Source: Oscillospiraceae bacterium
GTDB lineage: Bacteria; Bacillota; Clostridia; Oscillospirales; Acutalibacteraceae
DNA: 64,000 bases
Direction of reading: 5' to 3'
Assembly: GCA_009785335.1 (NCBI GenBank)
Contig: WQWM01000007.1
Coordinates: 1-64,000, forward strand
Shown: positions 40,107-48,516 of the stretch, piece after piece
Numbering within the stretch: the stretch's first letter is position 1
How the letters are laid out: each line of letters starts with the position of its first letter
The notes under the pieces: generated by a model
The model's input: only the letters and a program-made list of their open reading frames with translations
Database searches by the model: none
Told to the model about the DNA's origin: nothing
Translations under genes and position numbers: made by a program

Positions 40107-40385
40107 GAAACCCCTCTGGCGAAACTCAAGCTTTCGGCTGTTGCCAAGGGCTCCTCTGTAGAGTATGTCCTCAAATCGACGCATTGCGCAAATTTGAAGA
40201 AAATCACCACCTGTAGGGGCGGATGTGAATCCGCCCGGGCTATAACATTATAGTAACATTAAGCTTTCGGGCGGATTCACATCCGCCCCTACATGCTGAC
40301 TATTTGAAGACGCTCCCTAGGGGAGTTGGCACGCCGCAAGGCGTGGCTGAGGGGTTGATATATCAATGCAAAAGTCTAATAACAG
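40107..40385. repeat. Dispersed repeats B (inverted) and C (right flank of the hydrolase gene)
   Basis: Partial B copy near 40107-40165, two C units facing each other (GGGGCGGATGTGAATCCGCCC near 40207 and GGGCGGATTCACATCCGCCC near 40268), and an inverted full B unit (GGCGTGGCTGAGGGGTTGATATATCAATGCAAAAGTCTAA) to 40385. The gap has no gene. Confidence 0.75.
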
Positions 40386-40450
40386 GCCAAAATAATATCA
40401 TTTAAAGGTCTGCGCTGAGCGTGGACCTTTTCAATATCCAAAAGAACTTG

Positions 40451-40479
40451 TTGACATTTCGCTCATATTATGGTACTAT
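40451..40479 (+). promoter_or_regulatory. Promoter of the subtilase gene
   Basis: Consensus -35 TTGACA (40451-40456), 17-nt spacer, -10 TACTAT (40474-40479). Confidence 0.75.
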
Positions 40480-40514
40480 TATACAAGGAAATGTTGAAGA
40501 AGGGTGTGCAGAGC

Positions 40515-43500
40515 ATGAAGAAGAAAATATATCGGCTGCTATCGCTGTTGTTGGCAGCGGCATTGGTGTTTGGCAGCAGCGTTCATGCATCGGTTGGCAT
40601 CGCACCGCAAGCCGAAACCACATTGGCTTGCCACGACGAGTTTGCGCTTGCTGCGCTCACCAGCACCTTGCAAGAGCCATTGGGCATGCAAGGTTTTGAG
40701 GGCGACTACGCACTCAATGAACCCCACGACATGGTTGAAATCGTCGTTGAGTTCGTCACGCCTTCTGCGGTGGCGCTGCGATTGATGCAAGAGAAGAACA
40801 TTGTGCATGGTTTGCGCTTTGCCCGCAGTGCGGTTTCGGTTGAGCAGCAGGCGCAAACGGCGCACGCGACCTTTGCGCAACAACTGGGGCAAATTACACC
40901 CGCGGGCATCGCCAGAGCCAGCAGCACAACTGCGCCCGAAATCTTCAGTGCGCACTATTGGCTGTTCAACGGGTTATATATGCGGGTTCCCGCGCACATG
41001 GTTGAGCAAATTGCCGTGCTGCCCGAAGTCTATGCCGTGTTTCCGCATGTGTTGCCGTCCACCCTCGAGCCCGAGCAAATCTCAGGCAACCTGCCGGCAG
41101 AGCCTTCTAGCGTCGCAGCAATTGAGTCTCCCTTTTTCGTCAACCCTGATTTTATGCGCCCAACGCGTGACGCAATGGACATTGACTACATACACCGCGA
41201 GCTGGGCTTCACTGGTGAGGGCGTGCGCGTGGCCGTGCTTGACACCGGCATTTATCACAACCATCCAGAGTTCGCCAGGTTTTTAGATGAAAATGGCAGG
41301 GTACCCGGAAGAGGCCACCCAGATAACCCCGAAGGGAATGCCCACACAGGCAACCATGGCACCGTCGTTTCGGGTGCCGCCATCGCCATGGCACCCAACA
41401 TGGAGCTTTGGCACTACAGAATAACATTGGTTGCTGCGCCCGGCGGTCTAACACCGATTGGTGCCATTGAAGCCGCGCATCGAGATGCTGAGGATGACGG
41501 CATGCCATTGGTAATGAACTTAAGTTTTGGGCGCAATATTATTCACCCTTTCACCGATTTTGCTAGACCCATTAACAATGCCATTTTAGATGGCGTTGTT
41601 GTTGTGGTCGCCGCAGGCAATTCGGGTGAGGCAGGGGTCGGCGACCCCGCTACGCTTCCTCTTGCCATTGCAGTGGGCAACGCCGTGCAAACCGAAGGGC
41701 AAGATTGGATTGCCCCAAGCTCTTCCCGCGGCCCAATTGAGCAAACATTTCACATCAAACCGGATATTGTTGCACACGGCACGGATGTGTATACAACGAA
41801 CATTGGCGGCGGTTATATTCCTGTTACGGGCACATCGCTTTCCGCACCGGTGATTTCAGGCATTGCAGCTTTGCTCATGGAAGCTTTCCCAGATGATTCC
41901 CCGGCACAAATCAAGGCCCGAATGATGAATACTGCTAGGCCGCTTACGGATAATTCCAATGGTGTTTTTGTGGTTGGGGCAGGGTTTGTGCAGCCCCTAG
42001 TGGCCTTGCGCAGCAGCACGCTGGTGACGGTTCGGCACCCAGTGCCCATGACCGAAAATGCCAACACCCCTTTTGTGGACCAAACCATGGCCTCGCTTAG
42101 TTTTGGCTCAACCAATTCACCAGCACATCACAACAAAACTGGCACCATTTCTGCTTATATTCACAACACCAGCGCTTACTCACGCAGCTATACCTTCACG
42201 CATCAGTTCACCAATAATCCCGGTGGACAGGGGCAGTTGATCTTCAGCCAACAAACCGTGACGGTTCCTGCCGGTGAAACCGGAACTTTTGCTGTTACCT
42301 TAAACGCAAATTCCCAACAATACGGCTTTTATGAAGGCTATGTTTATGTGCTATATGAGGACGACAGCGTTGCGGCTAGGCTGCCCTTTGGCTACCTGTC
42401 TGTCAGTGATCATGCGGTTTCGATCATCCCTTCCACATCTTTGGTCAGTAGTTCCCCGAGCACGTTTACGGTGCGTAACGTGGGCACCGAGGCAACCGGC
42501 ACATTGCGGGTTGAGCTTTCGGGCGCAAACCCAGAGGTCTTTCAGCTGAATAATAATGCCATCGGCCGCAACAACATCTGGCTGGAAAGCATTCCGGCCG
42601 GCAGCACTGCCACGCGCGAGTTCACGTTGCAAATGCGCAGAACGATTACATCAAGTGCTGTTTTCAGCGCAACCATTCGGGTGATTAATGAAACCAATGG
42701 CATTTCGCAAACGTTGCACGTGCAGGGGCAGGATACTTCCGTGCTTATTTCAGTAAGGATTGTTGGGGGCACTAGCTTGGGTGGCAGTAGTGGGTCTACT
42801 TTTTCAGGCTCATCAGCAACCTTAGACCTACGCCCCACTGTGCCGCCTGGCCAACAATTTTTGCGCTGGGCGTTTTGCTCGCCGGTCACTTTCCTCGATG
42901 ATTACAATGCATATACATCTCATATACGAGTTCGGGTGTATAGATCCACTACTATCACGGCCATTTTTGAAAATTCCGTGGGCTACAACACACTCACCGT
43001 CAACGGCGGTGCGGGCAATGGCAGCTTTGCAGCAGGCGAAAACGTCACCATCACATCCGATGTGCCTTCAGAGCTGGGTTTTGTGCGCTGGGCGTTTAGC
43101 ACCCCAGTTACGTTCACTGATGGCGATGAAACAACCAGCACGGCCAGTTTTATGATGCCTGCTGAGCCTGTAACTGCCACTGCCGTTCTTGTTGATAGCC
43201 CAGAGGACATCGCCGCTGCACGCGCCGCCAGAATTTCCGCCATCTTCGCAGTAATCGAAGATCTTCACAACATAGCCCTCTACACCAACGCAAGTCGGAA
43301 TGCGCTGGAAAACGCTATTCACAATGCCATTGCACGGGTGAATGCCGCTGCCACGATAAGTGCCATTAACGCCGTTGCGTTGCCCACAACAGATGGTCTG
43401 AGACGCGCGTTATTCGAACTTTTCGTCAATGGCGTGTACCATGATAGATTCCCGGCGGGTCATCATGTTTCACTCACACCGGGATTTGTTGAGATGCATC

Positions 43501-44873
43501 ACTTTTTGGGTTGGGAGTTTTGCTCGCCAGTCACATTCATCACCGGCAACGCGAGCGCAAGAATCATAACTATCGTTATGCCTGCACATGATTTAACCGC
43601 CACAGCCATATTTGAGCCGATTCCAACGTTCACGCTCACCGTCCATGGCGGCACAGGTTCAGGGGCGTTCATCGCAGACTTGGGTGTTCGGCTTGCGCCC
43701 ATTGTGCCTGAAGGGCAGCGCTTTGTGCGTTGGGAATTTAGCGCGCCGGTCACGTTCCTCAGCGGCAACGCGAACACAATGAATGCGCAAATTATTATGC
43801 CGGCGCATGACTTAACCGCCACGGCCGTGATTGAGCCGATTCCAACCACCACTGTGCCAACGACAACGACCACTACTACCACTGTGCCCACAACGACAAC
43901 AGCATCAACCACCACCACGACTTCTACAGCCACCACGACGACAACTTCAACTACTCAGCCAACCACCACCACGACCACTACACGTCCTACAACAACCACA
44001 ACTACAACAACGCGGCCCGCGACAACCACGACCACAACAACGCGGCCTGCGACTACGACTACCACAACAACGCGGCCTACGACAACCACGACTACAACAA
44101 CGCGGCCTACGACGACCACGACTACAACGACGCGGCCTACGACGACCACGACCACAACAACGCGGCCAACGACTACTACAACCACAACAACGCGGCCAAC
44201 GACAACTACGACCACAACAACGCGGCCTACGACTACGACGACCACAACAACGCGGCCTACGACAACCACTGCGCCAACACCCGCCAGCGTGACAATCGCG
44301 GGTGCTGCAACACGTAACCTCATCGTTGGGCAAACACTGCAACTTAGCGCAACGGTAGCGCCCGCCAATGCAGCTAACCGCAACGTCACGTGGCGCAGCA
44401 GCAACACGGCCGTGGCAACCGTCAACGCAAGCGGCCTGATTACCGCAAGGGCCGCCGGCGCGGTGACCATCACCGTAACAACCCAAGCGGGCAATCGCAG
44501 TGCTTCCGTCACCGTGAATGTAACCACACCGGCACCCACCAGCGTCACAATCCCCGGTGCGGCCACACGCGATTTAATTATCGGCGATGTGCTGCAACTC
44601 AGCGCGAACGTTGCACCGGCTGCTGCAAACCAAAGCGTAAGTTGGACTTCCAGCAACACTGCTGTGGCAACAGTCAATGCAAACGGTCAAGTGACAGCAA
44701 CGGGAACCGGCACGGCAACCATCACAGCGGCTGCCGGCAACCGCAGCACACAAATCACTGTGCATGTGACCAGTGGTCGCACGTATATCTTCAGCACCCG
44801 CTGGGTATCGAATTTCCTCAACTGGCTGCTGTTCTTCCTCGGTTTCGGCTGGATTTGGATGTGGTTTTTCTAG
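40515..44873 (+). CDS. Giant exported subtilisin-like protease with Big_2 domains and aromatic tail
   Basis: 1452 residues from ATG 40515 (GAAGAAGGGTG upstream; earlier in-frame ATGs fall at or before the transcription start). Signal peptide, then a propeptide (to about 215), then an S8 domain with the full triad: D243 in VAVLDTG, H281 in GNHGTVVSGA, S441 in GTSLSAP. InlB-type repeats follow, then a helical insert (about 900-960), a threonine-rich stalk (about 1111-1255), two Big_2 domains (about 1256-1421) and the tail IFSTRW...NWLLFFLGFGW.WMWFF. No LPXTG. A cell-surface protease is the natural reading: stalk and Ig-like domains span the wall, and the tail probably anchors. Confidence 0.92.
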   Translation: MKKKIYRLLSLLLAAALVFGSSVHASVGIAPQAETTLACHDEFALAALTSTLQEPLGMQGFEGDYALNEPHDMVEIVVEFVTPSAVALRLMQEKNIVHGLRFARSAVSVEQQAQTAHATFAQQLGQITPAGIARASSTTAPEIFSAHYWLFNGLYMRVPAHMVEQIAVLPEVYAVFPHVLPSTLEPEQISGNLPAEPSSVAAIESPFFVNPDFMRPTRDAMDIDYIHRELGFTGEGVRVAVLDTGIYHNHPEFARFLDENGRVPGRGHPDNPEGNAHTGNHGTVVSGAAIAMAPNMELWHYRITLVAAPGGLTPIGAIEAAHRDAEDDGMPLVMNLSFGRNIIHPFTDFARPINNAILDGVVVVVAAGNSGEAGVGDPATLPLAIAVGNAVQTEGQDWIAPSSSRGPIEQTFHIKPDIVAHGTDVYTTNIGGGYIPVTGTSLSAPVISGIAALLMEAFPDDSPAQIKARMMNTARPLTDNSNGVFVVGAGFVQPLVALRSSTLVTVRHPVPMTENANTPFVDQTMASLSFGSTNSPAHHNKTGTISAYIHNTSAYSRSYTFTHQFTNNPGGQGQLIFSQQTVTVPAGETGTFAVTLNANSQQYGFYEGYVYVLYEDDSVAARLPFGYLSVSDHAVSIIPSTSLVSSSPSTFTVRNVGTEATGTLRVELSGANPEVFQLNNNAIGRNNIWLESIPAGSTATREFTLQMRRTITSSAVFSATIRVINETNGISQTLHVQGQDTSVLISVRIVGGTSLGGSSGSTFSGSSATLDLRPTVPPGQQFLRWAFCSPVTFLDDYNAYTSHIRVRVYRSTTITAIFENSVGYNTLTVNGGAGNGSFAAGENVTITSDVPSELGFVRWAFSTPVTFTDGDETTSTASFMMPAEPVTATAVLVDSPEDIAAARAARISAIFAVIEDLHNIALYTNASRNALENAIHNAIARVNAAATISAINAVALPTTDGLRRALFELFVNGVYHDRFPAGHHVSLTPGFVEMHHFLGWEFCSPVTFITGNASARIITIVMPAHDLTATAIFEPIPTFTLTVHGGTGSGAFIADLGVRLAPIVPEGQRFVRWEFSAPVTFLSGNANTMNAQIIMPAHDLTATAVIEPIPTTTVPTTTTTTTTVPTTTTASTTTTTSTATTTTTSTTQPTTTTTTTRPTTTTTTTTRPATTTTTTTRPATTTTTTTRPTTTTTTTTRPTTTTTTTTRPTTTTTTTTRPTTTTTTTTRPTTTTTTTTRPTTTTTTTTRPTTTTAPTPASVTIAGAATRNLIVGQTLQLSATVAPANAANRNVTWRSSNTAVATVNASGLITARAAGAVTITVTTQAGNRSASVTVNVTTPAPTSVTIPGAATRDLIIGDVLQLSANVAPAAANQSVSWTSSNTAVATVNANGQVTATGTGTATITAAAGNRSTQITVHVTSGRTYIFSTRWVSNFLNWLLFFLGFGWIWMWFF
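43945..44275 (+). repeat. 30-bp tandem repeat coding TTTTTTTTRP
   Basis: About ten units of a 30-bp minisatellite (ACNACNACN... ending AACGCGGCC-Nac) code the ten-residue unit of eight threonines plus arginine-proline, with a few A-for-T changes. It forms the stalk between protease and Big_2 domains and is a likely site of length variation and assembly collapse. Confidence 0.85.
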
Positions 44874-44902
44874 GTTCAGTTTTTTTGCAAATGTGATAAC
44901 AA

Positions 44903-44931
44903 AGCCCGCTATGCACCAAGTGTAGCGGGTT
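44903..44931 (+). terminator. Hairpin after the subtilase gene
   Basis: AGCCCGCTA and TAGCGGGTT pair (one G-T) around an 11-nt loop, 30 nt after the stop. The T-run is weak. Confidence 0.5.
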
Positions 44932-44959
44932 TGGTGTGGTCGATCAATAGCATTTTTTC

Positions 44960-44987
44960 TTGACATTTTGCGTGAGCGTGATATAAT
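44960..44987 (+). promoter_or_regulatory. Promoter of the 220-aa exported protein
   Basis: Consensus -35 TTGACA (44960-44965), 16-nt spacer, consensus -10 TATAAT (44982-44987). Confidence 0.8.
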
Positions 44988-45014
44988 GATAATAAGAAAC
45001 GCAAGGAGGTCATC

Positions 45015-45677
45015 ATGAAAAAGCTACTTAGTTTGCTATTGATCGTTACTCTGTTACTTAGTTTTGCAGTGCTTGCAGCAGCTGTTGACCCCAAAACACA
45101 ACCATCGCTGCAAGCACAGGGTGAGGCCTTGTTGCGTGAAACACTTGATATCTTCGCTAACGAGGAATTTACATTGCACGGCGCGGGGTTTATGCTCACA
45201 CAAAGCGGGGAACGCATAGCAATTGAAGAACCCGTGTCTTCATGGCTGCGTTGGCGTACGGGTCGCCGCGTACATATTCGCGAAAACGGGAATATCTACG
45301 TAGCTTTTCCTGACAGGAGAATCTCTTTCGACATGACGACCATGCCCTTTGCAGATAGACCCTTATTCGCTCTTATAGATAGCACCATGCCTACACACGT
45401 CGATGTCACACTGCATGATAATACTTTGCGAGTGGCCTGCACACAGCGGATTTTTTTCTTCCGCGATGCCCAATTGCAAGGCGCAATAGTGACCTACAAC
45501 AACGCAAGGCATCATTTTACCGTATACAGCCTTGTGCCAACCGCCGATCATAGTCTGCTGCAAGCAACCCCTTTTCCACGCTGGGTGTCTTATGCGACAA
45601 TATTTTCGATTGCTGGTGTCGCCATTCTCATCGGCATCAGTGTAATTGCGCTGATTATCTGGTTAATTTCATCTTAA
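45015..45677 (+). CDS. Exported membrane protein of unknown family, 220 aa
   Basis: An N-terminal signal-like helix (KKLLSLLLIVTLLLSFAVLA) is followed by about 160 extracytoplasmic residues and a C-terminal membrane helix (about 195-218, SIAGVAILIGISVIALIIW). No recognised domain. AAGGAGGTCATC precedes ATG 45015. It may be cut by signal peptidase or remain as a two-span protein. Function unknown. Confidence 0.72.
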   Translation: MKKLLSLLLIVTLLLSFAVLAAAVDPKTQPSLQAQGEALLRETLDIFANEEFTLHGAGFMLTQSGERIAIEEPVSSWLRWRTGRRVHIRENGNIYVAFPDRRISFDMTTMPFADRPLFALIDSTMPTHVDVTLHDNTLRVACTQRIFFFRDAQLQGAIVTYNNARHHFTVYSLVPTADHSLLQATPFPRWVSYATIFSIAGVAILIGISVIALIIWLISS

Positions 45678-45713
45678 AAAAGGAGTGTCCAAGGAATAAA
45701 GGAGATAAGTAGT

Positions 45714-45764
45714 ATGACCCCCATCCGCATCATCTCCTGCTTAAACTTGACATTTTTGTTCTAA
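45714..45764 (+). pseudogene. Duplicated 5' end of hisF
   Basis: ATGACCCCCATCCGCATCAT and the next bases repeat the first ten codons of hisF (46319) with two or three changes, preceded by AGGAGATAAG. The match ends where the -35 box of the following toxin-antitoxin promoter begins; the frame stops after 16 codons. It marks the left edge of the inserted toxin-antitoxin module. Confidence 0.75.
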
Positions 45765-45775
45765 CGGTGTATACT
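45747..45775 (+). promoter_or_regulatory. Promoter of the RelE-type toxin-antitoxin pair
   Basis: Consensus -35 TTGACA (45747-45752), 17-nt spacer, -10 TATACT (45770-45775). Confidence 0.8.
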
Positions 45776-45794
45776 ATGATTGAGGTGATGAATA

Positions 45795-45983
45795 ATGAAA
45801 CCCAAACTGTTAACAGCTGATGATTTGGAAGAATTGCGTCTGCAATTTTTGCTAGAACAAGCGCAGCAAGAAGCCGAGCAAGGTGTTTGGCTGAGCCACG
45901 ATGATGTGTTTGCGCAGCTGCGCGCGCGTCTAAACACAACCAGCAATCATCAAAAAAGCGAGGATGCTTCTCGTGCAGTATGA
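45795..45983 (+). CDS. Probable antitoxin, 62 aa
   Basis: Begins MKPKLLTADDLEELRLQFLL, an acidic, helical small protein. It lies directly upstream of a RelE/ParE-like toxin gene and overlaps it by 20 nt. GAGGTGATGAAT precedes the ATG. No DNA-binding motif is obvious. The antitoxin role is inferred from size and order. Confidence 0.72.
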   Translation: MKPKLLTADDLEELRLQFLLEQAQQEAEQGVWLSHDDVFAQLRARLNTTSNHQKSEDASRAV

Positions 45984-46305
45984 ATTAAAATATTTGCCTA
46001 GTTTCATCGAAGATTACTGGGAGACGTTGCATTACATTTCGAATGTATTGCACGCACCACAGGCAGCAAATAAATTGCTTGACGATGCTGACCGAGCGAT
46101 TGCCGCGTTGGCATACGACCCGAAGTTGGGTCGTGAGTACATAAAGCTTGATGGAACGAACACGCCTTATCGTCGTCTTTTGGTAAAAAATCATGTGGTG
46201 TTTTATCGTGTTGACGATGAAAATCACAAAATTTATATTTATCGCATTGTATACGGTAGAAGAAACCTAGAACACATTATCGGTAAGCTGCCAGACGAAG
46301 AATAG
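45964..46305 (+). CDS. RelE/ParE-family toxin
   Basis: 113 residues. YELKYLPSFIEDYWETLHYI is the first strand-helix of the fold, and YRRLLVKNHVVFYRVDDENHKIYIYRIV holds the basic core and the typical YRVD...I.R pattern. RelE toxins cleave mRNA at the ribosome; ParE toxins hit gyrase; sequence alone does not separate them. It ends 13 nt before hisF, whose transcription may depend on this operon's promoter. Confidence 0.85.
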   Translation: MLLVQYELKYLPSFIEDYWETLHYISNVLHAPQAANKLLDDADRAIAALAYDPKLGREYIKLDGTNTPYRRLLVKNHVVFYRVDDENHKIYIYRIVYGRRNLEHIIGKLPDEE

Positions 46306-46318
46306 ATTGGAGAGCCCC

Positions 46319-47071
46319 ATGACCCCCATCCGCATCATCCCTTGCTTGGACGTAAAAGACGGCCGCGTGGTGAAAGGCGTTGAATTCATGAACCTGCGCG
46401 ACGCTGGTGACATCATCGAATGCGCAAAAGCCTACCAAGCCGCAGGTGCCGACGAACTTGTGCTGCTAGACATCGCCGCCACGCTCGAAGGCCGCAAGAC
46501 TTTCCTCGAAACGGTCAAGCGCGTGGTACAGGCAATTGATATCCCCCTTGCGGTGGGCGGCGGCATTGGCTCGGCCGAAGATTTTGCCGCGCTCATTGAT
46601 GCAGGCGTGAGTAAAGTGGGCATTAACTCCGCTGCGCTGAAGAACCCTGCGCTGATTGACAAAGTGGTAGCAAAATTCGGCGGCGCAAGCGTGGTAGTCG
46701 CCATTGATGCTAAGCGAAATGGCGACAATTGGGGCGTAGTTACCCATGGTGGCACGCGCTTTAGCGACATTGATGCCATTGCTTGGGCAAAAGAAGTGGC
46801 TGCTCGCGGTGCGGGTGAGATTCTGCTGACCAGCTTTGACTGCGACGGCGTGAAGAACGGCTATGATCTGCCGCTGACACGTGCCGTGGCTGAAGCGTCG
46901 GGTATTCCCGTGATTGCAAGCGGCGGCGCGGGCTGCCTGGAGCATTTCTACGAAGCTGTTGTGGAGGGCAAGGCCAGTGCAGTGCTTGCGGCGAGTTTGT
47001 TCCACTTTGGCGAGCTGACTGTTGGGCAAGTGAAGGATTATTTGCGCAGCAAGGGCGTGGCGGTAAATTAA
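46319..47071 (+). CDS. hisF: Imidazole glycerol phosphate synthase subunit HisF
   Basis: 250 residues, the usual length. The cyclase TIM barrel carries IIPCLDVKDGRVVKGVEF with catalytic D11, the phosphate sites GGG (about 80-84) and VVAIDAK with D130, and GVKNGYDLPLT and ASGGAG near the end. HisF with HisH makes the imidazole ring of histidine and releases AICAR. No other his gene is in the window, so it is orphaned. GGAG precedes ATG 46319. A copy of its first codons lies at 45714. Confidence 0.96.
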   Translation: MTPIRIIPCLDVKDGRVVKGVEFMNLRDAGDIIECAKAYQAAGADELVLLDIAATLEGRKTFLETVKRVVQAIDIPLAVGGGIGSAEDFAALIDAGVSKVGINSAALKNPALIDKVVAKFGGASVVVAIDAKRNGDNWGVVTHGGTRFSDIDAIAWAKEVAARGAGEILLTSFDCDGVKNGYDLPLTRAVAEASGIPVIASGGAGCLEHFYEAVVEGKASAVLAASLFHFGELTVGQVKDYLRSKGVAVN

Positions 47072-47133
47072 AATAGGTTTTCGAACGGCGCAAGCGTGCA
47101 CAGCGAAGCGACCGCAGGCGACAAAATCCGAGC

Positions 47134-47162
47134 TTGACATTTTCGCCAAAATAGTGTATAAT
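47134..47162 (+). promoter_or_regulatory. Promoter of the 153-aa exported protein
   Basis: Consensus -35 TTGACA (47134-47139), 17-nt spacer, consensus -10 TATAAT (47157-47162). Confidence 0.85.
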
Positions 47163-47208
47163 ACATCTAGGCATAACATAAACACTCAAAAATGGAGGGC
47201 TTAAACAC

Positions 47209-47670
47209 ATGACAAAACGTATTCTCGCGATTTTTCTGGCGATCTTCATGCTGGCCAGCGTGTTCGCCGTGGCTGTTAGCGCAACTGAAACCGATCATAA
47301 CACCGGAACCGGCGGCATTGTGTTTGCACCAGACACCAACGCAAGCATGGCGCGTGTGCCCAACAGCATCATGAACCGCGCTGCTCGCTACGATGCGATT
47401 GCAACAAGCAGCACCAACGCAGAAGTGCGGGACACAATCTTTGCCATCGTTAACCCCAGCGAAACCACAACCATTGCATCGCAATGGCAGCTGAACCGCC
47501 ACCTGAACGCACAAAACCAAGCCGTGGCCAACGTGCTGCGTGCAAACAACGAACTCAGTTGGTTCAATGCATTGGGCAGCTGGATCCTGGGTAACTTCTG
47601 GTGGCTGTGGGTGCCGATCATCGGCTTGCCCCTGCTGTCGGCAGTTGGTGCGTTTTTCGCGCTGCTGTAA
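47209..47670 (+). CDS. Exported protein with aromatic hydrophobic C-terminus, 153 aa
   Basis: Signal peptide (1-25, ending near AVSA), a polar middle of about 90 residues, and a C-terminal hydrophobic stretch WFNALGSWILGNFWWLWVP... ending in FFALL. No recognised family. The tail is Trp/Phe-rich like those of the giant surface proteins but not the same sequence. GGAGGG precedes ATG 47209. Strong promoter and terminator suggest an abundant single-gene product. Confidence 0.72.
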   Translation: MTKRILAIFLAIFMLASVFAVAVSATETDHNTGTGGIVFAPDTNASMARVPNSIMNRAARYDAIATSSTNAEVRDTIFAIVNPSETTTIASQWQLNRHLNAQNQAVANVLRANNELSWFNALGSWILGNFWWLWVPIIGLPLLSAVGAFFALL

Positions 47671-47684
47671 ACTTGAACAATCAC

Positions 47685-47727
47685 AAACACCCCGTTACAG
47701 TTTGTAGCGGGGTGTTGTTTATTTTAT
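47685..47727 (+). terminator. Terminator after the 153-aa exported protein
   Basis: AACACCCCG and CGGGGTGTT form a perfect 9-bp stem; TGTTTATTTTATTT follows. It may also serve the convergent gene. Confidence 0.85.
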
Positions 47728-48221
47728 TTCCGCACGCCCTCAATGCGCAGGGCACGCGCAGCCTCATACACATAACTGCTCAGCGGGCGGTCGATGGAAT
47801 CGTAGCTGTGGGCAGCAATTAGCACATTTTCGGGTGAAACCGGGTCGCCGACGGATAGCACAAAAAGCGAGTGCGAAAATTGCGGCTTGTGCGAAAACTT
47901 CAGCTGAATGATATCGCCGGGCTGCACATCGTCCAGCGGAATTGTACAGCCATAAGGCCCTACGCCGGTGTTTTGCACCAAAAAAGTGTACATATACGGC
48001 ACACCTGTCCACGAGGGCGAGTGGTCGTTGAGGCTGCGGAAATACCAGCCGTTGTGCGGTGCGTGGTTCATGCTTGCGCCGCCGGCGACGAGGATCTGCG
48101 ACATAAAGGCGGTGCAGTCGCCGCCGAGGTCTTCAAAATCGGCGTAGTTGGGATTGCGTGCTAAGGCCCATTGGCGGGCGTAATCAAGCGCGGCTTGGGT
48201 GTTGAATGGCTTAGTGATCAT
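47724..48221 (-). CDS. Amidase_6-like putative peptidase
   Basis: 165 residues. YARQWALARNPNYADFEDLG then GGDCTAFMSQILVAGG with the probable catalytic cysteine near residue 37, and PQFSHSLFVLSV with the histidine near 110: the order of Amidase_6 (NlpC/P60-like) proteins. It lacks the signal peptide and wall-binding repeats often seen in the family, so it may be cytosolic. The ATG at 48221 follows AAGGAG; a longer frame has no ribosome site. Substrate unknown. Confidence 0.8.
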   Translation of the reverse strand: MITKPFNTQAALDYARQWALARNPNYADFEDLGGDCTAFMSQILVAGGASMNHAPHNGWYFRSLNDHSPSWTGVPYMYTFLVQNTGVGPYGCTIPLDDVQPGDIIQLKFSHKPQFSHSLFVLSVGDPVSPENVLIAAHSYDSIDRPLSSYVYEAARALRIEGVRK

Positions 48222-48317
48222 TGGTGGACTCCTTGCAAGTGATGTTACTCTATTGTATGGTATAGATGACGTTTTGGAGATCACAGAAAAATTAGTCGAT
48301 TTCCTGCAAATTGGGTA

Positions 48318-48346
48318 TTGCATTTTGCGCGCAAATGGTGTATACT
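48318..48346 (+). promoter_or_regulatory. Promoter of the type III antitoxin RNA
   Basis: -35 TTGCAT (48318-48323), 17-nt spacer, -10 TATACT (48341-48346). Confidence 0.75.
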
Positions 48347-48351
48347 AAAAA

Positions 48352-48493
48352 AGCAGGGTAACCTGCGAAGAGCGGGGGCAGAGCCGCCACCGCCTAAAAT
48401 TAATAGCTCAATGCGACGAATGGGGGCAGAGCTGCCGCCAACCAAACAAATAGCTCAACCAGAAGAAAAGCTCCGCTTCGTGCGGAGCTTTTT
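48352..48493 (+). ncRNA. Type III antitoxin RNA with two 48-nt repeats
   Basis: Two tandem units start at 48374 and 48422. Each opens GGGGGCAGAGC-GCC and later carries TAGCTCAA, so GAGC of the head can pair with GCTC of the tail, as in the pseudoknots of ToxI-class antitoxins. A 5' hairpin GCAGG-GTAA-CCTGC precedes them. A terminator separates the array from the toxin gene. No ORF is plausible here. In known type III systems the toxin cuts the array into single units, which then inhibit it. Confidence 0.75.
48466..48493 (+). terminator. Terminator between antitoxin RNA and toxin gene
   Basis: AAAGCTCCGC-TTCGT-GCGGAGCTTT, 10 bp, followed by TT. In type III systems such a terminator sets the excess of RNA over toxin mRNA. 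Confidence 0.85.
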
Positions 48494-48516
48494 CGAAAAA
48501 CATCATGAGGAAACAC

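Noticed and set aside
43955-44677. Long minus-strand frame reading VVVVVVVGRVVV opposite the subtilase stalk
   Set aside because: It is the reverse translation of a threonine minisatellite; no start site, no family, and the plus strand codes a clear protein.
48352-48466. Repeats before the toxin considered as a riboswitch or leader peptide
   Set aside because: Two tandem near-identical units followed by a terminator and an RNase-like gene fit a type III antitoxin; no conserved aptamer core and no plausible peptide are visible.
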